NCBI RefSeq assembly: GCF_028746185.1 | Contig: NZ_JAQIVH010000056.1 | Coordinates: forward strand, 186,001 to 250,000 | Direction of reading: 5' to 3' | Length of the DNA stretch: 64,000 bases | From: Paenibacillus_E qinlingensis | GTDB taxonomy: Bacteria; Bacillota; Bacilli; Paenibacillales; NBRC-103111 | Shown here: positions 25,094 to 35,059 of the stretch, in pieces | How positions within the stretch are numbered: the first letter of the stretch is position 1 | Layout of the letters: the number at the start of each line of letters is the position of its first letter | Made by a program: the position numbers and the translations under genes | The notes under the pieces: generated by a model | Told to the model about the DNA's origin: nothing | Database searches by the model: none | Seen by the model: only the letters and a program-made list of their open reading frames with translations

Positions 25094-26457
25094 TAACCTG
25101 ACACCTCCTCTATCCGTCTGCGAAGCGTAACAGCAACTTGCTTCTTCGGTCCCATTAACTGGAGGCGGAACATGGCCACTTGATTTTCAATCAATTTGGC
25201 TGAAATTACATCATCACTTGCTTCGATCTCATAATCCTCTAAATTGTCCCAGTACGCAAGCCCGAATGGCATCGGCGGCCACGGCCCGATCTCGTAGACT
25301 AACTCAATTACTTCTTCAGTCTTCACGTAATGTGTCACAAATACGGGTGGCACAGGCTCTGAGAATTCCTCTTGCATATTCCATTTCCCAACATAGTTCC
25401 GCATCATCCGAGGCTTATTCTCACCTTTCAGAAAGGCCATTTGGCAGTCTTTGTCATAATAAAACAGCGTATCCGGCCAAGGTCCCTGTCCGACGCCTCC
25501 GAGCGTCATTGTATATTCGTTAATCTCCGGCTTAACCGGCGAATCACTCGTCAACATGTACGCTGGTGCAGTCTCTTCTTGCGAGTCGTGATACATACGT
25601 ACAGCTTCCGGCAGCGTTGCTAGTGTAACTGGGAATTCACGCACGTACTGAAAAAACAACTCCTGCATGGCATCGCACGCTTCGACATGTGAGAACGGAT
25701 ATACCGCAAACGCCTCACTAACTTCCATCTCATGCGCCTCCTGATGCTGGAGGAAAAAGACGAGGTCATTCACAGCCGTTCCCCGCAAATAATCATCAAA
25801 CAGATGTTTCCAGTAGTCAATATTTTCACCAGTGCATAGACCCGCTCTCAACACATCGTTGGGATCCGTAGAATACACACATGGACTAGTGGTATGATAG
25901 GACAAATTCAAATCTCGCGCGGTCCATTCGCAGGCAACAATTTGGCCGCGACCTTGATGAGGAATTTTATATCGTTCACGGTCGACGTACCAGAATCCCC
26001 AGGGCACTCCTTGGTTCGTTATACCATCCCACCACACCTGCTCCCAGCAATATCCCCACAAGCCTTGAAATCCTGCATCCTCGAGTACACTGATGACATC
26101 GCTGTCTACAACGCCAGATCCAGCAATTTTGGTCGTTGCCCATGGGAATGCTTCCTGGAGGCACTCCCACTCTGAATCCAGCAGCTCTCTCAGTTTTACC
26201 TTAGATTTGCTTGCATCTCTGTAATAATTCGGGCATTTCAGGATCACATCATCCCCATATAGGTCATGCCAAGCGCGAATGCGGTCCCCGAGTAATGGAA
26301 TTGAACCGCTGTTCACAATCCAAGTAACGGGTATGCCGTACTTATGAGCCGTTCGGGCCGTACGATCAACACCTTCATCTGGGCTGCCATGGCCCCAATC
26401 CGTATCATAATGCGAAGCCATACTTACGTACGTATAAATCAGATTTTGTGGTTTCAT
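25093..26457 (-). CDS. Polysaccharide-deacetylase-like protein of unknown role
   Basis: Cytoplasmic-looking protein of 454 residues without a signal peptide. The N-terminal half has features of a NodB-like beta/alpha barrel: HYDTDWGHGSPDEG with clustered acidic and His residues, then KYGIPVTWIVNSGS, and AGSGVVDSDVISVLEDAGFQG. The second half is beta-rich and ends in an all-beta region. I do not recognise a named family. The longest frame starts upstream, but GAAAGGA six bases before ATG 26457 gives a better start. It is between the AraC-type regulator and the broken SGNH gene in a beta-glucan operon, so a role in trimming oligosaccharide substituents is plausible. Confidence 0.55.
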   Translation of the reverse strand: MKPQNLIYTYVSMASHYDTDWGHGSPDEGVDRTARTAHKYGIPVTWIVNSGSIPLLGDRIRAWHDLYGDDVILKCPNYYRDASKSKVKLRELLDSEWECLQEAFPWATTKIAGSGVVDSDVISVLEDAGFQGLWGYCWEQVWWDGITNQGVPWGFWYVDRERYKIPHQGRGQIVACEWTARDLNLSYHTTSPCVYSTDPNDVLRAGLCTGENIDYWKHLFDDYLRGTAVNDLVFFLQHQEAHEMEVSEAFAVYPFSHVEACDAMQELFFQYVREFPVTLATLPEAVRMYHDSQEETAPAYMLTSDSPVKPEINEYTMTLGGVGQGPWPDTLFYYDKDCQMAFLKGENKPRMMRNYVGKWNMQEEFSEPVPPVFVTHYVKTEEVIELVYEIGPWPPMPFGLAYWDNLEDYEIEASDDVISAKLIENQVAMFRLQLMGPKKQVAVTLRRRIEEVSG

Positions 26458-26503
26458 AACGATTCCTTTCTTATATAGCGGTTTGTTGCCAGTCAAGTGT
26501 CGG

Positions 26504-28726
26504 TTATTGTGCCGCGTTTCGAGTTCGAAGTCGATACTCATTTGGCGTTATTCCCTGATATTTTTTAAACACCTTGCCAAAATAACTGTTGCTAGCAAAG
26601 CCAGTCTCCTCCGCAATAACGACGATCAACTTGTCGGTCTCGCGCAGCAGCTCTTGCGCTTTTTCCATGCGATACTCGTTAATAAAATCTGTCAATGTCT
26701 TTGAGGTATATTTCTTGATCAGCCGGCCCAAATAAACAGGGGACATATTCAACGCTTCAGCGATCGTGTCGAGGCTTAGATCCTCACGCATATATTGTGC
26801 AGCGATCATTTGAGTGATAATGCGAATCAGTTCGTCGTATTTGGCATTTTTCTTCTCGCCAAGCTTATCTTCGATTCGATCAAACAAGGCTGCAAATGCC
26901 TCCTTCATATCTGCAAGCCTTTCCTGCTCAGACAAATGGGCAAATAGATCATGAAACGGAATATCAAATTCATAACCAGAAGCCTTTTCAAGCGTATCAA
27001 CGACCATATGAATCGCAAAAAACAACCGGAACACAGTGAGATGAAAGCTCTTATAAGAGTAGCCCTCCATCGTGTCCAACATCGTCATACAGATACTTCG
27101 AACGTCCTCCATATGACCCAACATTAAAGCGTCTGTGAGCTGCTCCTCTTTGTGCAGAGGGTACCGCAGTTGACGGACGTCCAGATCCTTCGCTTCAGCA
27201 AAATCGATGACAGAGCCCCAACCTGCAAATAGCCGATATTGCGATGCTGCCAGAGTCTCCATATACAAATCCCTAACACCGGCGATACGCGCAGTTAACG
27301 GTGATGACAGTACGGTCGTCACACTAAATTTGAGATGCGTGCGGATATTATGCTGAATCTCACGGACAATACCGGCTAGATTACCTGCTCCAAAACCTTG
27401 TAGAATAAGCACGATATGATCGTCACCAGCATCCACAGCTTCACATGCATCGTAGGGAGACAGCAGCTCTGTCGCTATGTTCATCATTGCAAAACGGAGC
27501 AAGCTCCGATCTTTAAAGCTGTACTGTGACGTAAATGCTTTAAATCCATCAATACGGAAAAGCATCAGTTGAATCGGCTCTGAGCGGTTTAACGCGATTC
27601 GTAAATTCGCATAAAGCGGCGTGCTATCTTGCAGTGACAGATGCTGCTCAGAGTTCAGCCATTTGCGTAAAAATTCTTGTTTTATCGTATTGGAGCTCTC
27701 ATTAATCGCTTTATGCTGTTGCACAAGGAGCTTAGACATATCTGCTATCGGGCGGTTCAATATCCGCGAAGAGCCGTAGGACAATGAGAGCCCTATCAGC
27801 AATAGAATGATTGAAATGGCGATCGTGCGTTTCTTCATCGCTTCAACTTCATGCACCGCATCGTTATACGGTGTATAACGCACAAATTTCCAACCTAGTG
27901 AATTTGATGAATTAAAGGTCACCAGTGATTTCACACCGTCTACATCCCCAATAAAATGATCGGATGATTTCTGGGATTGCAGAATACGCTGCGCAAATGC
28001 TTGGCGGGATACGTCGCTTAGAATCTGATCATGGTAAACGCTGCTCACGAGTACGCCATTATTGTCCATAATAATAATGCTGCCGTTTTTCTTTTTATCC
28101 ATAGACGTAATTGCCTTCTTCATCCACGAATCGGAAATGTTCAGAACAATTGCGTAACTGCTGCCTGGGCCAAGACGCTCGAAGTAAATAAATGTGTACA
28201 CATTATGATCCATGTTGGCAAATTCCGTCGTATGCGGGATAACGCGCGTGTAGGGTTTCAAATTGTTCGCGGGATCAAAATTTTTGAGCAGCTGCGTAAT
28301 GCCAGGATCACTGAAAAAGGATCCCGGCAGCAGTCCAGTTGTGTTGGTATAAAACATATCCAGCTTCTCATTATACAAGTAGACAGAATGCAAGAAAGGC
28401 ATGGAAGCGATGAGACTGATTCGGTCGGAAACCGTTTTCATTTCAACAGCATCGAGTTGATTTTGATAAAAAATTTTAGGGATATCCTTATCCAACAGCA
28501 CCTGCGATATGGCCATCTTGGCATTTTCCAACATCGCATCAGCTGTTGTGCTGATTTGAGAAAGTGATTCTTCCGCATAATCGAAGGTACGTTTTTCTTC
28601 AATCCCGACGAATTGCACGTAGAGGATGTAGGATACCGCAAGAATGACAATGGAAATCAAGGTAGACAGGAAAAACAAAAGTCTAGAAAAGTATCGACTT
28701 CCTTGCAAACGCTTACGGATATCCAT
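26504..28726 (-). CDS. Membrane-bound AraC-family regulator with extracellular sensor
   Basis: One-polypeptide sensor-activator of 740 residues. A helix near residues 16-36 and a second near 298-318 flank a Cache-like extracellular domain. A cytoplasmic middle region (about 340-620) precedes a double AraC helix-turn-helix (LSLDTIAEALNMSPVYLGRL and IVVIAEETGFASNSYFGKVF) in the last 100 residues. Proteins of this form are common in Paenibacillus beside CUT1 importers and replace a kinase/regulator pair. GGGAGG stands seven bases before the ATG. It follows the binding-protein gene by 21 bases and likely activates this operon on sensing its sugar outside. Confidence 0.85.
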   Translation of the reverse strand: MDIRKRLQGSRYFSRLLFFLSTLISIVILAVSYILYVQFVGIEEKRTFDYAEESLSQISTTADAMLENAKMAISQVLLDKDIPKIFYQNQLDAVEMKTVSDRISLIASMPFLHSVYLYNEKLDMFYTNTTGLLPGSFFSDPGITQLLKNFDPANNLKPYTRVIPHTTEFANMDHNVYTFIYFERLGPGSSYAIVLNISDSWMKKAITSMDKKKNGSIIIMDNNGVLVSSVYHDQILSDVSRQAFAQRILQSQKSSDHFIGDVDGVKSLVTFNSSNSLGWKFVRYTPYNDAVHEVEAMKKRTIAISIILLLIGLSLSYGSSRILNRPIADMSKLLVQQHKAINESSNTIKQEFLRKWLNSEQHLSLQDSTPLYANLRIALNRSEPIQLMLFRIDGFKAFTSQYSFKDRSLLRFAMMNIATELLSPYDACEAVDAGDDHIVLILQGFGAGNLAGIVREIQHNIRTHLKFSVTTVLSSPLTARIAGVRDLYMETLAASQYRLFAGWGSVIDFAEAKDLDVRQLRYPLHKEEQLTDALMLGHMEDVRSICMTMLDTMEGYSYKSFHLTVFRLFFAIHMVVDTLEKASGYEFDIPFHDLFAHLSEQERLADMKEAFAALFDRIEDKLGEKKNAKYDELIRIITQMIAAQYMREDLSLDTIAEALNMSPVYLGRLIKKYTSKTLTDFINEYRMEKAQELLRETDKLIVVIAEETGFASNSYFGKVFKKYQGITPNEYRLRTRNAAQ

Positions 28727-28747
28727 GTACAGCCTCCCTGGAAGGTC

Positions 28748-30286
28748 CTACTTTTTCTTTGCTGCCTTCCACTCGTTATATTGCTTATTCATTTCTTGCA
28801 TGACCTTATCAATTCCTGCCGCCTTTAACTTCTCTTTAAACTTCGGCACGAACTCTTCCGGATTGACAGAGCCTGTTTCGAGGATCGGACGGAACTCTGT
28901 CTCCACGTTTTTAATCGCTGCGACTTCTGTTTTCAATTGTGAACTATCAAAGTTAAAGCCTAAATTAGGAACAGCTTCTGACTCTGCGTTAAACTTTTTG
29001 AACTGCTCCCAAATATCGTCTGGCTCACCTGGCATTAAGTAGGTCAAGTATTGATTCCCGTATGCCCATGTTGTGTTCGGGTTATAACCGGATTTCTTGC
29101 CGCCTTCTGTGCTAGGTGCGAAGTCTATACGTTTATCACCTGTTTTCACGTAGTGCTTGCCTTCCATTCCACGACCAATCAGATTAATGAGCTTCTCATC
29201 CGTATACATCATGTTATAGAACATTAGAACGCGATCTGGGTTTTTAGAATTCGTCGGAATGCCCATCATGGAGCCTACGAGGTCATTCGTTGTCGTAATC
29301 GGTTTACCGAAGTTATGATAAACGAATGGCACGCCTAACTGATTTGAGACTTGTACGTCGACGTATGGCTTCAATTGACCAAAGCTGAACATCGATTTCG
29401 CTTTATCATCGTTGGTTGCTTTCAATACGGGAGCATCCTTACGGAGATAGCCAGCCTGGTAGTATTTATATAATGTTTTGAGCGTTTGCATGTAAGGCGC
29501 TTCATCCAGCTCTAATGTGTAAGCGGTTCCTTCTTTGTTCAAAATGACCGATTGCACCGGTGAAGCGTTCCATAAGTACCGTGTATTCACGTTTGGTATT
29601 TTGGAAGCACCTGCGGCGAATAATGGAGTTATGCCTGGCTCATTGTCTTTGATTTGCTTCAAATATGGCTCCATGTCTTCCAAACTATTGATTGTATTCA
29701 AATCGATCTTGTATTTGTCGACGAGCGCTTTATTCGCTGTGAATCCGAGCCAGGAGCCCTTCTCTTTGTACGCTGCAAGCGTATACACTTTACCGTTGAT
29801 CGTGCTCGCTTCAAGGAATCCTTCGGAAAGCAGCTTTTTCGCATCCGGTGCAAGTTTATCCAGCTTATCAGTCAGATCCACTAAACCGCCTTTGCCCACG
29901 AGGGAGCTATAATTCATATTTCCATTCGAGGTGAACATCATATCGACCTTTTCCCCAGTAGCAAGCAACGCTGTCATTTTCGTATCATAATCGGCAAAAG
30001 GAATGATGTGCATTTTCAGCGTTGCATTAATTTTTGGCTGAATAATTTTGTTGATTTCGGCCTCAACTAGCTCGTTGTCCGGTTGTGGCCCTGTTCCAAT
30101 GATGTACCAATCAATTACGTATGGCGAAAGCTCTTGTTTAGCGGGGGGCGTTGCTGCTGTACTTGTGCTCGTGCTTGTGTTGGATGAACTCACAGGTGTT
30201 GTTGTGTTCGAGCTGCTGCAGCCTGCAACAGTTACTGCGAGTGCCACGCTTAGTAATCCAAACCATGTGCGATTTCGTTGTACCAA
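28748..30286 (-). CDS. Sugar-binding lipoprotein of ABC importer
   Basis: Extracellular solute-binding protein family 1, 512 residues. The lipobox VTVAGC puts the lipidated Cys near 23, followed by a low-complexity Ser/Thr linker. The mature part has YNMMYTDEKLINLIGRGMEG and a C-terminal DUF3502-like region (VGSVNPEEFVPKFKEKLKAAG), typical of LplA-type binding proteins. The start codon is TTG with AGGAGG seven bases upstream. The ligand is probably the oligosaccharide released by the GH9 enzyme encoded in the same operon. The two permeases lie just upstream. Confidence 0.88.
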   Translation of the reverse strand: MVQRNRTWFGLLSVALAVTVAGCSSSNTTTPVSSSNTSTSTSTAATPPAKQELSPYVIDWYIIGTGPQPDNELVEAEINKIIQPKINATLKMHIIPFADYDTKMTALLATGEKVDMMFTSNGNMNYSSLVGKGGLVDLTDKLDKLAPDAKKLLSEGFLEASTINGKVYTLAAYKEKGSWLGFTANKALVDKYKIDLNTINSLEDMEPYLKQIKDNEPGITPLFAAGASKIPNVNTRYLWNASPVQSVILNKEGTAYTLELDEAPYMQTLKTLYKYYQAGYLRKDAPVLKATNDDKAKSMFSFGQLKPYVDVQVSNQLGVPFVYHNFGKPITTTNDLVGSMMGIPTNSKNPDRVLMFYNMMYTDEKLINLIGRGMEGKHYVKTGDKRIDFAPSTEGGKKSGYNPNTTWAYGNQYLTYLMPGEPDDIWEQFKKFNAESEAVPNLGFNFDSSQLKTEVAAIKNVETEFRPILETGSVNPEEFVPKFKEKLKAAGIDKVMQEMNKQYNEWKAAKKK

Positions 30287-30334
30287 TGAAAACCCTCCTC
30301 ATTTATCGTTTATATGCTAACCGGTATTCTGGGT

Positions 30335-31237
30335 TTAGCCTTTGACAGCGCCAATCGTAAGCCCTTTTACAAAGTATTTCTGGAAAAATGGATACGCCAG
30401 TACGATTGGCCCGATGCCAATTACCGCCAGCGCCATACGCAGTGTCAGTGAAGGCGGCGCTACTTGCATCACGGTACCGAAATGCTCACCGCTTGCACTC
30501 GATAAGTAATTGGCCATGCTTTGCGCTTTATACATCAGATACTGCATGTTAAGCAGTTTGTCATCGGTAATGAGCATAAGCGGCAGCCACCAGTCATTCC
30601 AATACACGATGGCATTGAATAGCCCAATTGTTGCCAGTCCCGGTAAAGATAACCTTAGAACGATTGAGAAAAAGGTGCGGAATTCTCCTGCTCCGTCAAT
30701 TTTCGCTGATTCAAGAACAGCATCCGGAATCGTCGTCTGAAAATAAGTGCGCATAATCATGACATACCAACCATTGAACAAGTGCGGGATGATCAATGCC
30801 CAAATATTATTTTTCAAATGCAATATTTGTGTCGTAACCATGTACCAAGAAACTAAACCGCCTTGAAATAGCAGTGTAAAAACAACAAGAAATGTAAACA
30901 GCTTGCGGTAAGCAAAGTCGCGCCGAGATAATGGATAGGAGAATAAAGCAATGATAAGCAAGCTTGTAACAGTACCTACAAGGGTTGTAAAAATCGTCAC
31001 GCCATATGCGTTCAAGATCATACGATTTTCCTGCCATAAATAGCGGTAAGCATCCATGGATAGTTTAGCGGGAATGAAACGATAGCCTTCTGCGACGATA
31101 CTCTGTTCATTCGATATGGATACCGCAATAACGAGTAACAAAGGTATGATGCAAGTTAGGCTCATGGCAATAAACACAAGATGAATGACCGCATTCGTGG
31201 AAGGCGAAATGGCATTCATGCTGCTTTCGGCTTTCAT
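30335..31237 (-). CDS. Sugar ABC transporter permease, YtcP type
   Basis: CUT1 permease of 300 residues with six predicted helices and the EAA loop as ESAKIDGAGEFRTFF. The C-terminal YFVKGLTIGAVKG is characteristic of YtcP relatives. AGGAGG lies seven bases before the ATG. It is 11 bases downstream of its LplB-type partner and about 48 bases upstream of the binding protein gene. No ATPase is encoded locally. Confidence 0.9.
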   Translation of the reverse strand: MKAESSMNAISPSTNAVIHLVFIAMSLTCIIPLLLVIAVSISNEQSIVAEGYRFIPAKLSMDAYRYLWQENRMILNAYGVTIFTTLVGTVTSLLIIALFSYPLSRRDFAYRKLFTFLVVFTLLFQGGLVSWYMVTTQILHLKNNIWALIIPHLFNGWYVMIMRTYFQTTIPDAVLESAKIDGAGEFRTFFSIVLRLSLPGLATIGLFNAIVYWNDWWLPLMLITDDKLLNMQYLMYKAQSMANYLSSASGEHFGTVMQVAPPSLTLRMALAVIGIGPIVLAYPFFQKYFVKGLTIGAVKG

Positions 31238-31248
31238 GCTGATTCCTC

Positions 31249-32181
31249 CTAGAAAATCGCTTTCTCTTTATCGATTCTGCGTACGATCCAGTTCGAGAGG
31301 ACCACTAGCACAAAGCCAACAAATGATTGAAATGTACTTGCAGCCGATGACATGCTGATATCACCGCTGTTCATTAATGCGCGATATACGTAGGTGTCGA
31401 TCACATTCGTCGTATTGAAAATCGCGCCAGAATTAAGCGGCACTTGATAGAACAGTCCAAAATCCGCGAAAAACATACGTCCGATCGCAAGCAGCACCAT
31501 TAAGATGATAACAGGTGATATGGATGGAATCGTAATGAAGCGGACTTGCTGCCACTTCGATGCGCCGTCAAGCGCAGCTGCTTCATAGTAATCATGGTCG
31601 ATTCCGATAATAGCTGCCAAGTACACGATGCAGTTATAGCCGGCATACTTCCAAATGTTCACGAACACCAAAATGAACGGCCACAGGTTGGCTTCGCTGT
31701 ACCAAGCGATAGGTGCAATGCCTAAAGGCTTTAAGATGGAATTGTTAAGGATGCCCATATCCACACTTAGGAAACCATAGAACAAGTAACTAACTGCAAT
31801 CCAAGATAAAAAATAAGGAAGTAACAGCGTGGTTTGATACAATTTGGCTAGTTTCCGGTTCCTCAATTCATTAAAAGCAATGGCCATGAGTACCGCGGTA
31901 CCCGTCCCTAATACGATAAACGCTAAATTATACAGAATCGTGTTCCGTGTAATTATGAACGCATCTGGTGTTTGGATGAAGAAAGAGAAATTCTTCAATC
32001 CCACCCAAGGACTATTAGCAAAGTTCTTTAGTAAGCTTCCGCCGGCATAGCTGAAATCCTTAAATGCAATCAAGATGCCTCCGATCGGCAAGTAATGGAA
32101 TGCCAGCAGTAGTAACAATCCCGGTAGTGTCATAATGAGCAACGGTACGTTTCGGATAAGTACTCTTCCCCGTCTTCCCAC
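31249..32181 (-). CDS. Sugar ABC transporter permease, LplB type
   Basis: First gene of the GH9 importer operon; CUT1 permease of 310 residues with six helices and EAA loop EAAALDGASKWQQV. Start is GTG with GGAGGAG five bases upstream. The 170 bases before it are AT-rich, with a terminator of the preceding rph gene but no sharp -35/-10 pair visible, consistent with activation by the AraC-type protein encoded three genes downstream. This operon puts permeases first and the regulator later, unlike the neighbouring YesM/YesN operon. Confidence 0.9.
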   Translation of the reverse strand: MGRRGRVLIRNVPLLIMTLPGLLLLLAFHYLPIGGILIAFKDFSYAGGSLLKNFANSPWVGLKNFSFFIQTPDAFIITRNTILYNLAFIVLGTGTAVLMAIAFNELRNRKLAKLYQTTLLLPYFLSWIAVSYLFYGFLSVDMGILNNSILKPLGIAPIAWYSEANLWPFILVFVNIWKYAGYNCIVYLAAIIGIDHDYYEAAALDGASKWQQVRFITIPSISPVIILMVLLAIGRMFFADFGLFYQVPLNSGAIFNTTNVIDTYVYRALMNSGDISMSSAASTFQSFVGFVLVVLSNWIVRRIDKEKAIF

Positions 32182-32351
32182 ATCGTCTCCTCCTTTTGTC
32201 GTGTTGGTCCCTTTGGGTTGATCTCAGATTACCATCGCATCAGGAACAGCGTAAATCGAAAATTAGCGTAGAAAACCACACTTTTGCGAATGTTGCCTGT
32301 AGTAAAAACGATACTTTATATGAATTTCTATACATTGAAGGGCTGACAAAC

Positions 32352-32378
32352 AAAAAACGATACCTCATAAGAGGTATC
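32352..32378 (-). terminator. Intrinsic terminator of rph
   Basis: Perfect eight-base stem GATACCTC / GAGGTATC with a four-base loop, followed by a T run on the minus strand, 14 bases past the rph stop. Confidence 0.85.
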
Positions 32379-32391
32379 ATTTATTTGTCGC

Positions 32392-34986
32392 CTATACTAT
32401 TTCAATATACCCTTCAGTTCCATGAACACGAATTCGTTGTCCATCTTTAATCAGTTTAGTCGCATTTTCCACCCCAACAACGGCTGGCAAACCATATTCA
32501 CGAGCGATAACGGCGCCATGGGTCATCAGTCCACCAACTTCCGTGACTAGTCCCTTAATGGATACAAACAAGGGAGTCCAGCCCGGGTCGGTAAAAGATG
32601 TGACTAAGATGTCCCCCTCTTCTAAATTCGCATCTTCCATGTGTAAAATGACACGAGCACGTCCTTCTATGATGCCAGAAGAAACGGGCAGCCCCACAAG
32701 AGCATCAGCGGGGATATTCTCTCGGTTGTATGTACCCGAAATAATTTCACCATCAGACGTAATCACACGCGGCGGAGTTAGTTTCTCGAAAAATTTGTAA
32801 TCCTCTTTCCGCTTGTTGATTAACTGAACATCAAGCTTGTTCGTACGTACGACTTCGTGAAGTTCTTCAAAAGAGAGATAGAAGATGTCTTCTTTTTCAA
32901 GAATGACACGCGATTGTACGAGCTGTTCAGCTTCCTTCAGTAAAGCCTGCTTATACACGAAATAACGGTTTACCCAACCATATTTGGGATATTCACGATA
33001 ACCAATGAAATTTCGAATTCGGCGAATCATTCGTTTTGTCTCTTCCGCTTTTTGTTCACCGTCTGGCAATTGGATTAACCGGGCTACTAACTCTTGTTCT
33101 TTCTCCAAAGCTTCTTGGCGCCCTTGCTCAAATTTTCGCTGGCCTTCATTCGGCTCAAAGGCTTTGATGTTACCCAGAATCATGGGAACCAGTATAATTG
33201 GTTTTTCACTCCAGCGCGTTTTAGAAATATCGATTTCTCCTGCGCATCGCATTCCGTATTTATCGAGATACGCATAGATTGCGTCATGAGCTTCCTGTCC
33301 ACCCTCGAACTTAAGCAGTTCATCCAAGAAGTTATCCTCTTTCACATGTTGTAAATAATCAATAACTTCCGGATAAGGACGAATCCTATCTGCGACATCC
33401 ATTAATGCCAGACCCATTTCTGAAGTAATATTGTAGGGTACCGATTGAGAAAGCGTATCTGCTGCGTTTTTTTCGCCTAACCACTCGTTCATTTTTTCAT
33501 TGATCCATAATGAAGCATTGATGGCAGTCATAAACACAGCCGTGCTTTGAGGGTCGAATAAAATCTTCCTTAATTGCTGGATATCATCCAGAATAAAATC
33601 AATTAAATCCGCTCCTGATTTCGTCTGGATGTTATGTTGTAACTCTTTTACTGATGCGCGATTACTCTGAATCAAATCAGAAACGATGTTCGGATTGTTT
33701 TCAATTTGTTCCAGCATATCTGTATGATTTCTGCTCGGAATCGGTGCTGGTTGATCATTTGGTAACAATTTAATAAAATCTCGATCTATGATGGTCATGA
33801 GTGCGCCTTTTATGAGTGGATCGGATCCGATGGTAGTTAATAAAGCTTCGCGGCCGACAGGTGTAGCTAGCCTTGGTGCAACATCGATAAACAACCTCCC
33901 ACCAGCTTTACGCATAGGCGCGGGAGTAATTAACAGGTAAAAAGACAATCCCAGTGGTTTGATGGGATCTGTCATCATTTGTTGATGACCAACAGATAGA
34001 TAGACGTGATTTTCATGATCATTGGCTTCAGGAATCGGGAATAAAGTCGTGATTGGGCGGCTCTGGACGATATAAAACGTATCCTGGGCCAAACACCATT
34101 CAATATCTTGCGGGCTGCCAAAATAAGCTTCAATCTGTTTTCCGATACTTGCCAATTGTAAAATTTGTTGTTCTGTCAGCGTTTGAGACTTTTGCTGATT
34201 AGGATCAAGCTGCTTGGTCTCTGTACCACCTTCTTTGCGTCCATAGATAGCCAATTCTTTGGTTGCTATCCGCTTGTTCACGATTTCTCCTTCGCGTACG
34301 GTATAATTATCGGCAGATACCAAGCCAGAGACAATTGCTTCTCCAAGTCCAAAACTAGCATCAATGGAGAGCAGCTTGCGGTTGGAGGTCATGGGATCTG
34401 CCGTAAATAAAATCCCCGAAGCCTGTGGGAAAACCATCCTTTGAACGATCACAGACAAATAAACTTGTCTGTGATCGAACCCATTTTGCATACGGTAAAT
34501 GACCGCGCGATCCGTAAATAGGGAAGCCCAACATAGGCTGATATGCTGCAAGATGCTATCTCTGCCGATGATGTTTAAATAGGTGTCTTGTTGACCAGCA
34601 AAAGAAGCCTGTGGTAAATCTTCCGCGGTCGCACTAGAACGCACGGCATACGCATGTTCATCACCAAACCGGGAGAGATAATGAGTAACTGCTTTGATAA
34701 CTTCGGAAGGAATTTCTACGTCCATAATGAGTTGTCGAATCTGTTTACTGAGTTCAGTAATTTGATCTCGATCTTCTATTTTTAGTGTTGTAAGACGATC
34801 TAACAAATCATGAAATGATTCGTTTTGATTGACAGCTCTTTGATACGCTAGTGTTGTGATAGAGAATCCTTCTGGTACGTGTATGCCCTCAATTTTTGAT
34901 AATTCCCCTAAATTCAATCCTTTTCCACCAACGAGCGAGAACTGTGTCTTTTCCATTTCCTGAAATCCGAGAACCAAAGAACTCAT
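32392..34986 (-). CDS. rph: Rifampin phosphotransferase (Rph type)
   Basis: Dikinase-type enzyme that transfers the beta phosphate of ATP to the C21 hydroxyl of rifamycins, inactivating them. Three domains are seen: ATP-grasp (about 1-320, with VGGKGLNLGEL, YAVRSSATAEDLP and SFAGQQDT), a helical central domain (about 325-750) that binds the drug in known Rph, and a swivelling His domain (about 765-864) with the phosphate-carrying His823 in GLMTHGAVIARE. It ends there, without the PEP-binding barrel of phosphoenolpyruvate synthase; the 864-residue length matches Rph of Listeria and YvkC of B. subtilis (about 865). AGGAGAG precedes the ATG. A single-gene unit with its own terminator. The drug specificity is inferred. 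Confidence 0.85.
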   Translation of the reverse strand: MSSLVLGFQEMEKTQFSLVGGKGLNLGELSKIEGIHVPEGFSITTLAYQRAVNQNESFHDLLDRLTTLKIEDRDQITELSKQIRQLIMDVEIPSEVIKAVTHYLSRFGDEHAYAVRSSATAEDLPQASFAGQQDTYLNIIGRDSILQHISLCWASLFTDRAVIYRMQNGFDHRQVYLSVIVQRMVFPQASGILFTADPMTSNRKLLSIDASFGLGEAIVSGLVSADNYTVREGEIVNKRIATKELAIYGRKEGGTETKQLDPNQQKSQTLTEQQILQLASIGKQIEAYFGSPQDIEWCLAQDTFYIVQSRPITTLFPIPEANDHENHVYLSVGHQQMMTDPIKPLGLSFYLLITPAPMRKAGGRLFIDVAPRLATPVGREALLTTIGSDPLIKGALMTIIDRDFIKLLPNDQPAPIPSRNHTDMLEQIENNPNIVSDLIQSNRASVKELQHNIQTKSGADLIDFILDDIQQLRKILFDPQSTAVFMTAINASLWINEKMNEWLGEKNAADTLSQSVPYNITSEMGLALMDVADRIRPYPEVIDYLQHVKEDNFLDELLKFEGGQEAHDAIYAYLDKYGMRCAGEIDISKTRWSEKPIILVPMILGNIKAFEPNEGQRKFEQGRQEALEKEQELVARLIQLPDGEQKAEETKRMIRRIRNFIGYREYPKYGWVNRYFVYKQALLKEAEQLVQSRVILEKEDIFYLSFEELHEVVRTNKLDVQLINKRKEDYKFFEKLTPPRVITSDGEIISGTYNRENIPADALVGLPVSSGIIEGRARVILHMEDANLEEGDILVTSFTDPGWTPLFVSIKGLVTEVGGLMTHGAVIAREYGLPAVVGVENATKLIKDGQRIRVHGTEGYIEIV

Positions 34987-35023
34987 AGAAGATCTCTCCT
35001 AACCATGAAGTAATAAAAACCAT

Positions 35024-35053
35024 TTGACAAGTGTTTCACCCACATGCTACAAT
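35024..35053 (+). promoter_or_regulatory. Strong sigma-A promoter reading into a gene-free leader
   Basis: Consensus TTGACA and TACAAT (35048-35053) with an 18-base spacer, plus strand. It predicts RNA starting near 35060. No open frame follows until 35238, and a terminator lies between. Confidence 0.75.
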
Positions 35054-35059
35054 TAAATT

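Noticed and set aside
28031..28567. 178-codon plus-strand frame antisense to the membrane AraC gene
   Set aside because: It lies wholly within a well-supported gene on the other strand and has no ribosome site or recognisable family.
32392..34986. Phosphoenolpyruvate synthase as the identity of the dikinase-like protein
   Set aside because: The sequence ends after the His domain and lacks the C-terminal PEP-binding barrel, and its length fits rifampin phosphotransferase.
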